The translations under genes and the position numbers were made by a program. The notes beneath the pieces were generated by a model. The model was not told where the DNA came from and searched no databases. It was given only the letters and a program-made list of their open reading frames with translations. This document shows positions 19,464-29,172 of a stretch of 64,000 nucleotides of DNA, piece by piece. Each line of letters starts with the position of its first letter. Within the stretch, counting starts at the first letter, position 1. Origin of the DNA: Alphaproteobacteria bacterium (lineage in GTDB: Bacteria; Pseudomonadota; Alphaproteobacteria; Micavibrionales; Micavibrionaceae); the NCBI GenBank assembly GCA_018399685.1, contig JAGYOK010000005.1, positions 1 to 64,000 of the forward strand. Reading direction: 5' to 3'.

Positions 19464-19733
19464 ATGTCGATTACAGCAGAAAAGAAAACAGAAGTAATTA
19501 AAGAATATGCAACTAAAGAAGGCGACACAGGCTCACCGGAAGTACAAGTTGCAATTCTGACCAACAGAATTTCACAGCTATCTGAACACATGCAGGTACA
19601 CAAAAAGGATTTTCACTCCCGCCGTGGCCTTTTGGCGATGGTTGCCAAACGTCGTAAGCTTTTGGATTACCTGAAATCAAAAGACGAAGAGCGCTACCAG
19701 AAGACTATCAAAGCACTTGGTATCCGCCGTTAA
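19464..19733 (+). CDS. rpsO: 30S ribosomal protein S15
   Basis: S15 is an early 16S rRNA binder. The 89-aa sequence has the family core: [18 protein letters not shown], then [19 protein letters not shown], and [10 protein letters not shown] at the end. AAAGGAA precedes the ATG. In most relatives pnp follows directly; here an inverted gpmI and repeats intervene, so rpsO ends this transcript. Confidence 0.97.
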   Translation: MSITAEKKTEVIKEYATKEGDTGSPEVQVAILTNRISQLSEHMQVHKKDFHSRRGLLAMVAKRRKLLDYLKSKDEERYQKTIKALGIRR

Positions 19734-19754
19734 ACGTCTCAGTGTCATCCCCGA

Positions 19755-19780
19755 CAGAAGCAAAGCGTAGCTTTGTTCTG
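19755..19780 (+). terminator. hairpin after rpsO, possible terminator or repeat remnant
   Basis: CAGAAGCAAAGC pairs with GCTTTGTTCTG with one bulged G and a GTA loop. Only a short CTTT follows, so it is a poor intrinsic terminator. It is preceded by GTCATCCCCGACAG, which resembles one end of the dispersed palindromes nearby. It may be both a repeat remnant and the mRNA 3' stabiliser of rpsO. Confidence 0.4.
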
Positions 19781-19807
19781 CTTTACAAAAAACGAACACC
19801 CTCCATT

Positions 19808-19893
19808 GTCATGCCCGCCCCCGTGCGGGCATCCGGATGCTTTGAAGAAGGTTTTGCCGGATCCCCGCTCGCGCTGCGCTTGGCGGGGATGAC
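19808..19893 (+). repeat. compound palindromic repeat between rpsO and gpmI
   Basis: The 86-bp unit is bounded by GTCAT and ATGAC. It contains two GC-rich hairpins, ATGCCCGC/GCGGGCAT and ATCCCCGC/GCGGGGAT, joined by a third pairing of ATCCGG with CCGGAT. This is the layout of the dispersed GTCATCCCCGC-type intergenic repeats. It lies between convergent rpsO and gpmI and is much GC-richer than its surroundings. Confidence 0.7.
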
Positions 19894-19952
19894 GGTTTGA
19901 GGTTAGCGCCGTCAGGCGTTAGCCATAGAACCACAGGTTTACCCGTGGAGCT

Positions 19953-21500
19953 TTATTCTATCAAACTAACCCCGTCCATCTCTTCGGGTTTTTCGATACC
20001 GAGAATATAAAGCATAGTAGGAGCAATATCGGCGAGCTTGCCGCCCTCCTCCTTCAAAACGCTTCCCTCCGGCGCACCGGCCACAATCAATGGCACAGGG
20101 TTAAGCGTATGCGCGGTATGCGGGCCGCTAGTCGCAGGATTATACATTTGATCCGCGTTGCCGTGATCCGCACTCACAAGCAAAACGCCATCTCTTTCAA
20201 GCACCATATCATGCAGCTTGCCAAGCACTCCATCCACAGCTTCCACAGCTTTTACAGCCGCCGCCAGTGATCCAGTATGCCCCACCATATCGGCATTGGC
20301 AAAATTGACAATAATCACATCATGATTATCAGCACGCACTACATCAAAGAGCTTCTCCGCCAGATCAGGCGCAGACATCTCCGGCTGCAAATCATACGTA
20401 GCAACCTTCGGAGAATTCACCATAATGCGCTCTTCCCCCTCATAAGGCTCTTCGCGGCCACAGTTAAAAAAGAAAGTCACATGCGGATATTTCTCCGTCT
20501 CCGCCATGCGCATTTGCTTTAAACCATGAGCGCTCACAACCTCCCCGAAAAGCTGCTTATGCTCAACCGGCCTGAATAAAGTCTCCATCAAGGGGTTAAG
20601 CTCATCGGAATATTCCACCAGCCCCAAAGCCTTGGAGATATCCGGCTTGCCGCCCTTGCGCGTAAAACCGTCAAATTCCTCAAACAGCAGAGCGCCAAGT
20701 AATTCCCGCGCGCGATCATTGCGGAAATTGGCAAAAATAATTGCATCACCCGGATTTATCCCGCCATACCCGCTCATCACGACCGGCTCTATAAACTCGT
20801 CTGTAACGCCGGATTGATAGCTCTTTTGCATAACCGACAGAGCATCATAAGCGTTATAACCCTCACCAAGCACAACAACATTATAAGCGCGCTCTACACG
20901 CTCCCATCTTTTATCCCGATCCATCGCATAATAGCGCCCGCAAATCGTCGAGAGCTTTATGTTTTCATGCCCGTCAAAATCGAGCAAAGCCTGCGCGAGA
21001 AATCCCTTCCCGCTCTGGGGTGGACAATCCCGCCCATCGGTGAATGCATGAACATGCGTAGTAACACCTGCCGCGTCCATAATCTTCGCCAGAGCCACAA
21101 TATGATCTATATGGGAGTGCACCCCTCCATCAGAAAGCAATCCCATTACATGACACGCCTTGCCACTTTCCTTTAGCCGGTCCACAAGCTCTTGAACAGC
21201 CGCATAGTCCTTCACCTCGTCATCATCAAATGCCTTGCTGATACGTGGGAGGAATTGCATAATCACGCGCCCTGCCCCGATATTCATATGCCCGACCTCG
21301 GAATTCCCCATCTGCCCTTCCGGCAATCCCACAGCCATCCCGCATGTGGTTAGCTGCGTACTCGGATAACGGTATTTCAACATATCGAAATTAGGCGTAT
21401 CCGCGCGGGCTATCGCGTCATATTGACCACCATCGCCAATCCCCCATCCATCAAGGATACATAAAACTACTGGTCTATTTTTAGGTGTAAATTCAGGCAT
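19953..21500 (-). CDS. gpmI: 2,3-bisphosphoglycerate-independent phosphoglycerate mutase
   Basis: GpmI interconverts 3- and 2-phosphoglycerate in glycolysis and gluconeogenesis with two metal ions. The N-terminal metal motif is LCILDGWGIGD, and the catalytic Ser is in PEGQMGNSEVGHMNIGAGR. Further ligands appear in TDGRDCPP, NFANADMVGHTG and VSADHGNADQM. Length 515 aa is typical. A GGAG seven bases upstream supports the ATG. It is convergent with rpsO and divergent from pnp, an unusual place for this gene. Confidence 0.96.
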   Translation of the reverse strand: MPEFTPKNRPVVLCILDGWGIGDGGQYDAIARADTPNFDMLKYRYPSTQLTTCGMAVGLPEGQMGNSEVGHMNIGAGRVIMQFLPRISKAFDDDEVKDYAAVQELVDRLKESGKACHVMGLLSDGGVHSHIDHIVALAKIMDAAGVTTHVHAFTDGRDCPPQSGKGFLAQALLDFDGHENIKLSTICGRYYAMDRDKRWERVERAYNVVVLGEGYNAYDALSVMQKSYQSGVTDEFIEPVVMSGYGGINPGDAIIFANFRNDRARELLGALLFEEFDGFTRKGGKPDISKALGLVEYSDELNPLMETLFRPVEHKQLFGEVVSAHGLKQMRMAETEKYPHVTFFFNCGREEPYEGEERIMVNSPKVATYDLQPEMSAPDLAEKLFDVVRADNHDVIIVNFANADMVGHTGSLAAAVKAVEAVDGVLGKLHDMVLERDGVLLVSADHGNADQMYNPATSGPHTAHTLNPVPLIVAGAPEGSVLKEEGGKLADIAPTMLYILGIEKPEEMDGVSLIE

Positions 21501-21639
21501 ATCATGCTCCGTACTTGACTCTGGCCTCGGATAATGGCATGTGTATAAACGTTTGCAAAGCCGTATTTTGGAAAGACGCTTACGGTTGACTATTAAACGC
21601 AGTTACAAAAGCTTAAAACTGTTTTTAACCGTCCACCAT

Positions 21640-21707
21640 AAGACCTTCCCTCATAAAGCTTCAAAACAAAATAAAAGATCTCTTTTGCATGGGCAAAGGA
21701 GGGTCTT
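21640..21707 (+). promoter_or_regulatory. long-stem hairpin in the pnp leader
   Basis: Ten consecutive pairs, one of them G-T, form between AAGACCTTCC (21640-21649) and GGAGGGTCTT (21698-21707). The enclosed 48 bases hold a further perfect hairpin, AAAAGA-TC-TCTTTT. The stem ends 28 nt before the pnp ATG. In Escherichia coli a leader hairpin cut by RNase III is the basis of PNPase autoregulation; similar control is inferred here, not shown. Confidence 0.55.
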
Positions 21708-21735
21708 GTAACATTATATAAAATAAGGAAATTAA

Positions 21736-23862
21736 ATGTTTAAAGTATACAAAAAAGAAATCGATTTTGCTGGCAAGACACTAACTCTTGAAACCGGTAA
21801 AATCGCTCGTCAAGCCGACGGCGCTGTTCTGGCAACAATGGGGGAAACCTCTGTATTGTGCTGTGTGACAGGCTCTAAAACAATAAAAGAAGGTCAGGAC
21901 TTCTTCCCACTGTCCGTTTTCTTTCAGGAGAAAACCTACGCAGCCGGTAAAATCCCCGGAGGCTTCTTCAAACGCGAAGCTCGCCCAACCGAAAAAGAAA
22001 CACTCACAAGCCGCTTGATCGACCGTCCGATCCGCCCGCTTTTCCCAAAAGGCTTTTTAAACGAGATTCAGGTCGTAGCAACCGTAGTCTCCCATGATCT
22101 GGAAAATGACCCGGACATGATAGCAATGGTCGGCTGTTCCGCAGCTCTCACAATTTCCGGCATCCCTTTCATGGGGCCAATCGCAGGCGCTCGCGTTTGC
22201 TATAAAGACGGCCAGTATCACATCAACCCGGACATGTACGAAGTTAAAGACATGGATCTAAACCTTGTTGTTGCCGGAACATCCGAAGGTGTGCTTATGG
22301 TCGAATCCGAAGCCAAAGAACTCCCCGAAGACATCATGCTCGGCGCTGTAAATGCCGGTCACGAGGCTTATCAATCCGTAATCACAGGCATCATAGAGCT
22401 GGCCGAAATGTGCGCCAAGGATATGTGGGACATTGTCGAAACCCCTGAAAACATCACCATGATGGATAAAGCGCTCAAGAGCAAATACGCTGCCGAGGTT
22501 GAAAAAGCCTATACGATTACTGACAAAATGGAACGTCAGAATGCTGTTGGCGAAGCCCGCAAATCTGCTATTGAAGAATATCTGGATGCAGAAAACGGCA
22601 TCACCGAATCCGTAATCACTGCAAAATTCAAATCTCTGGAAGCAGACATCGTTCGCGGCTCTATCCTTAAAACAGGCAGGCGTATTGACCAGCGCGACAC
22701 AAAAACAGTGCGCCCGATCGTGGCCGAAGTTGGCATCTTGCCACGCACACACGGCTCTGCTTTGTTCACCCGCGGTGAAACCCAGGCTTTGGTAGTAACC
22801 ACACTCGGCACAGGTCAGGACGAACAAATCGTTGATGCGCTGGAAGGTGAATACAAGCAGGACTTCTTGCTGCACTATAACTTCCCGCCTTACTCTGTCG
22901 GTGAAGCTGGCAGAATGGGCCCTCCGGGACGCCGTGAAATCGGCCATGGTAAACTGGCATGGCGCGCTATTAACCCGCTATTACCAAGCGCGGAAGACTT
23001 TCCATACACCATCCGTGCAGTATCCGAGATTACAGAGTCCAATGGCTCTTCTTCCATGGCTACTGTTTGTGGAACATCGCTTTCCTTGATGGATGCAGGT
23101 GTACCTCTTCCCCGCCCCGTAGCCGGTATTGCCATGGGTCTTATCAAAGAAGGTGAGCAGTTCGCCGTTCTTTCCGACATACTTGGCGATGAAGACCACC
23201 TCGGCGATATGGACTTCAAAGTTGCCGGAACCCAAAACGGTATCACAGCTTTGCAAATGGACATCAAGATTACCTCGATCACAAAAGAGATCATGGAAAT
23301 TGCTCTGGCTCAAGCCAAAGATGGCCGCTTGCACATCCTTGGCGAGATGGACAAAGCCCTTTCCGAAGCACGTAGCGAACTTAACGCAAACGCGCCACAG
23401 ATCGTGTCTATCCAGATCCCGACCGATAAAATCCGCGAAGTCATTGGTACTGGCGGTAAAATCATCCGCGAGATCATAGAGCTGACCGAAACCAAGATCG
23501 ACATCGAAGATGATGGCACAATCAAGGTCGCTGCAACCAATGTTGAAAATATCGAAAAAGCGCTGAAGATGATCCGCGATATTACAGACGAACCGGAAGT
23601 AGGCACAGTCTACACTGGTAAAGTTGTGAAATGCGTCGATTTCGGAGCTTTCGTGAACTTCATGGGCGCCAAAGACGGCCTTGTCCACATTTCCGAGCTG
23701 GCCGATCACCGCGTTGCCAAAACAACCGACGTGATTAACGAGGGCGATATGGTCAAAGTTTTACTTACCGGCATTGACGATCGCGGCAAAGTTAAACTTT
23801 CGATGAAACGCGTTAATCAGGAAACCGGCGAGATTATCGAAAAAGAGAAAAAAGAAGACTAG
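21736..23862 (+). CDS. pnp: polyribonucleotide nucleotidyltransferase (PNPase)
   Basis: PNPase is the phosphorolytic 3'-5' exoribonuclease of RNA decay. Domains in order: first RNase PH domain, helical linker, second RNase PH domain (with [23 protein letters not shown] and [13 protein letters not shown]), KH ([15 protein letters not shown], about 565-620) and S1 (about 625-695). Length 708 aa is normal. A leader hairpin and a downstream terminator make it a single-gene transcript. Confidence 0.98.
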   Translation: MFKVYKKEIDFAGKTLTLETGKIARQADGAVLATMGETSVLCCVTGSKTIKEGQDFFPLSVFFQEKTYAAGKIPGGFFKREARPTEKETLTSRLIDRPIRPLFPKGFLNEIQVVATVVSHDLENDPDMIAMVGCSAALTISGIPFMGPIAGARVCYKDGQYHINPDMYEVKDMDLNLVVAGTSEGVLMVESEAKELPEDIMLGAVNAGHEAYQSVITGIIELAEMCAKDMWDIVETPENITMMDKALKSKYAAEVEKAYTITDKMERQNAVGEARKSAIEEYLDAENGITESVITAKFKSLEADIVRGSILKTGRRIDQRDTKTVRPIVAEVGILPRTHGSALFTRGETQALVVTTLGTGQDEQIVDALEGEYKQDFLLHYNFPPYSVGEAGRMGPPGRREIGHGKLAWRAINPLLPSAEDFPYTIRAVSEITESNGSSSMATVCGTSLSLMDAGVPLPRPVAGIAMGLIKEGEQFAVLSDILGDEDHLGDMDFKVAGTQNGITALQMDIKITSITKEIMEIALAQAKDGRLHILGEMDKALSEARSELNANAPQIVSIQIPTDKIREVIGTGGKIIREIIELTETKIDIEDDGTIKVAATNVENIEKALKMIRDITDEPEVGTVYTGKVVKCVDFGAFVNFMGAKDGLVHISELADHRVAKTTDVINEGDMVKVLLTGIDDRGKVKLSMKRVNQETGEIIEKEKKED

Positions 23863-23886
23863 TAACAGTCTCTTCTACCGCATTGC

Positions 23887-23920
23887 AACTCCTCCGATCT
23901 TAAAAACCGGGGGAGTTTTT
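23887..23920 (+). terminator. rho-independent terminator after pnp
   Basis: AACTCCTCCG pairs with CGGGGGAGTT around an AT-rich loop, and five T follow. It lies 24 bases after the pnp stop. Confidence 0.85.
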
Positions 23921-23952
23921 CTTGACATAATGTATATTGACATGCCATAAAA

Positions 23953-24243
23953 ATGGCCAACCTTAAAGACAACGAGAAAAAAATGAGTAACACAATTACA
24001 AACCTTTTTGAAACCGTAAACAAGGTTTCTAAAACAAAGTGCCCAAGCTTTGATGATATAGAAGAATTGGGAAAAAACTTGAACTCAGTGCAAATGCTTA
24101 TAATAAACGACCCAAAGAATAAAGTTGCTCAAAGCATCATTAAGACCGTCGGCGGCATAAATAGAGACTTCACCTCATTATCTGACGATACCCTGCTTGC
24201 CATGGCTCATGAGCTAAAAGAGCAAACCCTGGAAGCGGCATAA
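23953..24243 (+). CDS. small alpha-helical protein, unknown function
   Basis: I do not recognise this 96-aa protein. It is hydrophilic and predicted largely helical (for example FDDIEELGKNLNSVQMLIIN), without signal peptide or membrane segment. The layout loosely recalls phasin-type or other small coiled proteins, but no motif proves that. An alternative ATG at 23983 would give 86 residues; neither has a strong Shine-Dalgarno. A TTGACA lies 25 bases upstream of the first ATG without a clear -10 box. The 118-bp gap after it is AT-rich. Confidence 0.5.
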   Translation: MANLKDNEKKMSNTITNLFETVNKVSKTKCPSFDDIEELGKNLNSVQMLIINDPKNKVAQSIIKTVGGINRDFTSLSDDTLLAMAHELKEQTLEAA

Positions 24244-24361
24244 ATAACAAAAATATCTGATTAACATTGCGTTCTCTCGTGTAAAACAAAATAATAGCAC
24301 GGGAGAAAAATTTTTGTTCTCCTTTAACTCTGTGGTTCAAAAAACAAGAAAGTGAACTGAT

Positions 24362-25108
24362 ATGTCCCTGAAACTCCCCCGCATTATAGGCCACAGAGGC
24401 GCAGCCGGATACGCGCCGGAAAACACAATCGAGAGCATCCACACCGCCGCTGATTTAGGCATAGAGTGGGTAGAGCTGGACGTCAAACTCACCAAAGATC
24501 AGGTTCCGATTATCTTTCATGATGAAACACTGGAGCGCACCACCGGCACCGCTGGCCTTGTTGCACAAACAAATTATAGTGACATAAGAGATCTGGATTG
24601 CGGCAGTTGGTACGGGGAAAGCTTCATAGGGGCTAAAATCCCTACTTTGGAAGAAGCCATAGAAACGCTGATCGAACGTGATCTGGGCTTTAACATGGAG
24701 ATCAAGCCCTGCCCCGGTCGTGAAAAAGAAACCGCAGAAGTTGCTCTGGACTTGCTTTCTACGATCTGGGATGAGCATGACAAATTACTCATCTCCTCAT
24801 TCCAGCATGTTTCACTGGAAACTGCTCTGGACATGGCCACAGATTGGCACAGAGGAATTATCCTGCCTAAAGAATGGCCGGAAAATCTGGAAGAGCTGGC
24901 CGAATATCTCCAGCTCACCGCTATCAGCTTTAACGGAAACGAAGCAACCCGTGGTCAGGTCGAGCGTATTATAGATATGAATAAAATCGGTATTGCCTAC
25001 ACAATCGATGACCCGCATAAAGCAAATCATCTTCAAGGGTGGGGCGTGGATGGATTTTGTTCCAACATGCCGGATGTGATAAAAGAAGGCATGTTCAGCA
25101 TTCACTAG
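24362..25108 (+). CDS. ugpQ: glycerophosphodiester phosphodiesterase
   Basis: The enzyme hydrolyses glycerophosphodiesters to glycerol-3-phosphate and an alcohol. The 248-aa protein has the GDPD TIM-barrel signature: IGHRGAAGYAPENT at the N-terminus, then ELDVKLTKDQVPIIFHDETLERTT with the catalytic acidic and His residues, and later NMEIKP. There is no signal peptide, so it is the cytoplasmic UgpQ type. It stands alone, with no transporter genes nearby. Confidence 0.92.
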   Translation: MSLKLPRIIGHRGAAGYAPENTIESIHTAADLGIEWVELDVKLTKDQVPIIFHDETLERTTGTAGLVAQTNYSDIRDLDCGSWYGESFIGAKIPTLEEAIETLIERDLGFNMEIKPCPGREKETAEVALDLLSTIWDEHDKLLISSFQHVSLETALDMATDWHRGIILPKEWPENLEELAEYLQLTAISFNGNEATRGQVERIIDMNKIGIAYTIDDPHKANHLQGWGVDGFCSNMPDVIKEGMFSIH

Positions 25109-25155
25109 GGTATATATCTTTGCTATATATTTTCTTGAAAAATTTTGCTAAATAA

Positions 25156-25173
25156 AATGTATTAAAATACATT
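25156..25173. repeat. perfect AT-rich palindrome between ugpQ and fabI
   Basis: AATGTAT-TAAA-ATACATT is an 18-bp perfect dyad. It is of a size for a regulator operator, but it lies at the 3' ends of both flanking genes. The surrounding 239 bp is otherwise AT-rich TATA-type sequence plus a GGGCA-TTCCT-TGCCC hairpin (25270-25284) that may help end the fabI transcript. Confidence 0.35.
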
Positions 25174-25347
25174 CCTAATAACTTTTCGAGGCAAAATCGT
25201 GAGTATATCGATATAGCATATACATATACCCCCCGTATATCCCCTTTATATATACGTCTGGAGCCTTTGGGCATTCCTTGCCCTTAAAGCCGACTATAGC
25301 ACAAAAATCGATAGAAGGGAAGAAATTCCTATAATTTGTTTTTTGGT

Positions 25348-26157
25348 CTAAATATCGGCCATTTCTTTCAATGCATCATGTGACGGCATACCAAGAGCTT
25401 TAAAGCCACAATCGACGTAATGAACCTCTCCGGTTACCGCGCCGGAAAGATCGGAAAGCATATATAAACCGGTTCCGGCCAGCTCTTCCATCTCGACATG
25501 ACGACGAAGTGGAGATACTAACTTGTTGTATTTAAACGTAGTTCTTGCCCCGCCGATAACCGCACCGGCCAAAGTTCTCATCGGCCCGGCTGATATGGCA
25601 TTTACGCGAATGCCCTCAGGCCCCAGATCAGCCGCCATATAACGTACAGAAGCCTCCAAAGCGGCCTTTGCCACGCCCATAATATTGTAGTTCGGCATCA
25701 CTTTCTCAGCCCCGTAATAAGACAATGTAACCGCCGAAGCCCCTGATTTCATTATCTTTCTTGCTCTTCTCATCACAGAAGTAAAGGAATAACAAGAGAT
25801 GTGCATAGTGGTCAGGAAGTTATCCAGCGTCGTGTCAACATAGCGCCCTTGTAGCTCATCCTTATTTGAATAGGCAATCGCGTGAATAATAAAATCAATC
25901 TCGCCCCATTCTTCTTCTAACACTTTGAAAACATTATCTAAATCATCTTCTTTAGACACATCGCAATCAATAAGAATATCTGCGCCAATGCTCTCGGCCA
26001 AAGGCTTGACACGCCTGCCAAACCCTTCTCCCTGATAGGTGAAAGCCATCTCGGCTCCTGCATCATGTAGAGTTTTTGCCATTCCCCAGGCAATAGAATC
26101 TTTGTTGGCTACTCCCATAACCAGGCCTTTTTTGCCTTTCATCAAATCAGTCTTCAT
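25348..26157 (-). CDS. fabI: enoyl-ACP reductase (NADH), FabI
   Basis: FabI reduces enoyl-ACP in each round of fatty acid elongation. The 269-aa short-chain dehydrogenase-type protein shows the FabI cofactor segment GLVMGVANKDSIAWGMAKTL and the catalytic Tyr-X6-Lys in YYGAEKVMPNYNIMGVAKAA, followed by VNAISAGPMRTLA. AAGGAC eight bases upstream supports the start. It is last in a fabA-fabB-fabI operon and follows fabB by 33 bp. Confidence 0.96.
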   Translation of the reverse strand: MKTDLMKGKKGLVMGVANKDSIAWGMAKTLHDAGAEMAFTYQGEGFGRRVKPLAESIGADILIDCDVSKEDDLDNVFKVLEEEWGEIDFIIHAIAYSNKDELQGRYVDTTLDNFLTTMHISCYSFTSVMRRARKIMKSGASAVTLSYYGAEKVMPNYNIMGVAKAALEASVRYMAADLGPEGIRVNAISAGPMRTLAGAVIGGARTTFKYNKLVSPLRRHVEMEELAGTGLYMLSDLSGAVTGEVHYVDCGFKALGMPSHDALKEMADI

Positions 26158-26190
26158 ACTGTTGTCCTTATCAACTACTTTTAAAATATG

Positions 26191-27417
26191 TTAATCATTA
26201 TAATTACTTATGGCTAAAGTACAGTTAGTTCCGCCAAAACCAAAGCTGTTTGATATAACAGTTTGGTGCTTAATATTCTCCAGACATTTTGTAGCTATCG
26301 GCATTCCTTTAGCCCCCTCATCCAAAGTCTCGATATTAATGCTTGGTGCGACAAAATCGTTATTCAGCATCAATAAACAATAGATAGCCTCCTGCACGCC
26401 GGTAGCGCCCAAAGAATGCCCTGTCATGGATTTTGTTGAGCTTATATGCGGCATTTCCTGCTCAAGCGGCTTGAAGACCTCACGTATTGCATCAAGCTCG
26501 GTAATATCGCCAACCACGGTTGATGTGCCATGAGTGTTAATGTACGTCACCGGCGCTTTCACGGTAGAAAGAGCCTGACGCATACAGCGCACAGCCCCTT
26601 CCCCATTAGGAACGACCATATCTTCTCCGTCAGAGGTTGCGCCGTAACCTGTAATCTCTCCATATATTTTTGCGCCGCGGGCTTTGGCGTGCTCCAGCTC
26701 TTCAAGCACAAGGATCCCGCCACCTCCGGCAATTACAAACCCATCACGGTTAGCGTCATACGCGCGCGACGCCGTTTGCGGGTTGTCATTATAATGAGAA
26801 CTCATAGCCCCCATAGCATCAAATAAAACAGACAGGCTCCACTCAAGCTCTTCCCCGCCACCGGCAAACATAACATCTTGTTTCCCAAGCATAATTTGCT
26901 CTGCCGCATTCCCGATACAGTGAGAAGACGTGGAACATGCAGAAGAAATAGAGTAATTCACGCCCTTAATTTTGAAGTTTGTTGCCACAGTCGCAGAACA
27001 AGTCGAACTCATACATTTAGGCACAGCAAACGGCCCCACACGCTTTGGGCCTTTTTCGCGGGTAATATCAGCAGCAGCAATCAATGCGCTTGTAGAAGGC
27101 CCTCCAGAGCCAATAACAATGCCTGTACGCTCATTGCTTACATCATCCTGCTCAAGCCCTGCATCTGCGATCGCCTGCTCCATTGATAAGTGAGTATAAG
27201 CGGCTGTATCGCCCATAAAGCGATATATGCGTTTTTCAATACTTTCCTTCAAATCTATATCAGGCTTGCCATAGACTTGCGAACGAAAGCCCAATTCAGC
27301 ATATTTAGGTGAAAAGATTATACCTGACTTACCTTGTTTAAGGGATTCCAATACCTCGTTTGTTGAATTACCAATACAAGAGATAATCCCCATTCCTGTC
27401 ACAACAACACGGCGCAT
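26191..27417 (-). CDS. fabB: 3-oxoacyl-ACP synthase I, FabB
   Basis: FabB condenses malonyl-ACP with acyl-ACP and is needed to elongate the cis-unsaturated intermediate made by FabA. The Cys-His-His triad is visible: Cys in [12 protein letters not shown], His in [11 protein letters not shown] and His in [10 protein letters not shown]. The C-terminal NSFGFGGTN is the family loop. Length 408 aa is typical. AAGGAA precedes the ATG. Presence of fabA-fabB together implies the anaerobic-type route to unsaturated fatty acids. Confidence 0.96.
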   Translation of the reverse strand: MRRVVVTGMGIISCIGNSTNEVLESLKQGKSGIIFSPKYAELGFRSQVYGKPDIDLKESIEKRIYRFMGDTAAYTHLSMEQAIADAGLEQDDVSNERTGIVIGSGGPSTSALIAAADITREKGPKRVGPFAVPKCMSSTCSATVATNFKIKGVNYSISSACSTSSHCIGNAAEQIMLGKQDVMFAGGGEELEWSLSVLFDAMGAMSSHYNDNPQTASRAYDANRDGFVIAGGGGILVLEELEHAKARGAKIYGEITGYGATSDGEDMVVPNGEGAVRCMRQALSTVKAPVTYINTHGTSTVVGDITELDAIREVFKPLEQEMPHISSTKSMTGHSLGATGVQEAIYCLLMLNNDFVAPSINIETLDEGAKGMPIATKCLENIKHQTVISNSFGFGGTNCTLAISNYND

Positions 27418-27464
27418 AACATATTCCTTTTCTTTATTACGATTACAAGGAGCTATTACTTATA

Positions 27465-27986
27465 TTACATAGCTTCCGGATTATCAAACAACCCGACCTT
27501 CAGGCCTTTAGCCACGTATATAACTTCGCCATCGGCATACATCGTACCGTCTCCAATACCAAGCACGAGCTTTCCTTTCATCACGCGTTTGATATCAACG
27601 ACATATTTGACAAGCTTTGTAGATGGCTGAACTTGTCCGGTAAGCTTTAGCTCCCCCAAACCAAGAGCACGCCCGGATCCGGGAGATCCTGTCCACCCCA
27701 GATAAAACCCTAAAAGCTGCCACAAAGCATCAAGCCCAAGACATCCGGGCATAACTGGATCGCCTTTAAAATGGCAATCAAAAAACCATATATCGGGATT
27801 AATATCAAATTCAGCCTCTATAACGCCTTTACCATAAGCGCCGCCCTCTTCCGACACTTTGGTAATGCGGTCAAACATAAGCATCGGAGGCAATGGCAAC
27901 TTTGCATTACCCAGGCCAAACAGCTCGCCGTTTCCGCAGGAAATTATATCTTCATAAGTATAGCTGGGTTTTGGTACAAACGTCAT
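27465..27986 (-). CDS. fabA: 3-hydroxydecanoyl-ACP dehydratase/isomerase, FabA
   Basis: FabA dehydrates 3-hydroxydecanoyl-ACP and isomerises trans-2 to cis-3 decenoyl-ACP, the branch point of unsaturated fatty acid synthesis. The active-site His lies in [20 protein letters not shown], with the Asp of [15 protein letters not shown]. The 173-aa length is normal. It is the first gene of the fab operon, 47 bp ahead of fabB. The 98-bp upstream gap may hold the promoter, but I see no certain boxes. Confidence 0.95.
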   Translation of the reverse strand: MTFVPKPSYTYEDIISCGNGELFGLGNAKLPLPPMLMFDRITKVSEEGGAYGKGVIEAEFDINPDIWFFDCHFKGDPVMPGCLGLDALWQLLGFYLGWTGSPGSGRALGLGELKLTGQVQPSTKLVKYVVDIKRVMKGKLVLGIGDGTMYADGEVIYVAKGLKVGLFDNPEAM

Positions 27987-28084
27987 TAGTCACTCTCTAA
28001 TTATTAATTTTCACACGTTTATACGAACTAATGCCCTCATGAGCAAGGGGCATTTATTCTTTAAACAAATATAAAAAGGAATGA

Positions 28085-29065
28085 TTAGTAAGAGACCATT
28101 TCAAAATCAAGGCATACATATTTATAGCTCTCGGTGATCGCAGCCATAGCCAGCGGCTTGGCAATCGTCGGTTCGATCTCGGGAAGCTCTCCACCGGACG
28201 TTACAGCAATCATCCTTCCGGCTGCCTTTGCACAGGCTATTGCCTGATCGTAAGAGCCGGACAGCTCAATAGCGCGGAAGAAACGCAGGCACATAGGCTC
28301 TAATTCACGGATCAAACGAACCGGAGCATTTATCGGCGTATCATTAGCCGCCAGACCAAAGCGCCAGTCACTACCGGCTGGCACGCCCAGACGCACAGCT
28401 TCCTGCGTCATGGAATAGACAACGCGATCCAGTGTGTCAGGCAGATCAGAGCCTCTGAACAAGCCCGCAGACATTTCATCACCGCTTAGGGAAATAGCCA
28501 ACCTGCGCCCGGCCACACCGCTTAAAGCAGATATACAATCTCCGCCAGACCAGCCATTTTTACCCACTTTAGAATCAATGGATATATCGCACAATTCCTG
28601 TGCAGAAACCTCAAACGCCATACATTTCTTAACGCACTCCATCAACAAACGGAAAGTCTCGGCGCGAGAAACACTCATTTCTTCCCAACCAACTATAACC
28701 TGATGAAATACAGTAATAATAAGATCATGAAGCTCGAAATTACAATCCAGCCATTCCTCAAAAAATACACGGGCAGCAAGACGCCCGCGCTCTGTTTCAT
28801 AATCAATAATATGTGCAGGAGGCAAAGCATAAGGCGCAAGCATACCCTTTGCAGGATGGCACCCAAGCAACTGAGCCATCTTCTTGAAACTGGCCTGCAT
28901 AGCCTGATCCGGATCCTCGAAAGTCAGGTAAATTTCAACCAGCACACCGGCCATGTGCTGGATTACCTTCATGCTGTCCACCCCTCGCTCATGGTCGGCA
29001 GAGAGTTGAATCAAAGCGGAATAGAAACGGGCACCCATTTCTGGTTTATTTGTTAATGCAAACAT
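28085..29065 (-). CDS. uncharacterised 326-aa protein upstream of fabA
   Basis: I do not recognise a family. The product is cytoplasmic, mostly helical in its first two thirds (FYSALIQLSADHERGVDSM and KMAQLLGCHPAKGMLAPYAL), with no signal peptide or membrane segment. A middle section SGVAGRRLAISLSGDEMSAG looks like a strand-loop unit. It is codirectional with fabA and 98 bp upstream, so it could share regulation with fatty acid synthesis. The start is the first in-frame ATG and is not otherwise confirmed. Confidence 0.6.
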   Translation of the reverse strand: MFALTNKPEMGARFYSALIQLSADHERGVDSMKVIQHMAGVLVEIYLTFEDPDQAMQASFKKMAQLLGCHPAKGMLAPYALPPAHIIDYETERGRLAARVFFEEWLDCNFELHDLIITVFHQVIVGWEEMSVSRAETFRLLMECVKKCMAFEVSAQELCDISIDSKVGKNGWSGGDCISALSGVAGRRLAISLSGDEMSAGLFRGSDLPDTLDRVVYSMTQEAVRLGVPAGSDWRFGLAANDTPINAPVRLIRELEPMCLRFFRAIELSGSYDQAIACAKAAGRMIAVTSGGELPEIEPTIAKPLAMAAITESYKYVCLDFEMVSY

Positions 29066-29172
29066 ATTTTATGACAGACCTAAATATCTTGGAAGAAGAG
29101 ACAAGAAGGTTAGAGGTTGGAAGGATACTTAAAAAGATTTGTAGATTAAAGAAAAAGCCTACGATTTTGATT

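Noticed and set aside
23922-23952. TTGACA box as promoter of the 96-aa gene
   Set aside because: No acceptable -10 hexamer lies 16-18 bp downstream.
25200-25260. Alternating TATA/ATAT stretch as a replication origin or promoter
   Set aside because: No DnaA boxes or repeat units; it is AT-rich spacer between convergent gene ends.
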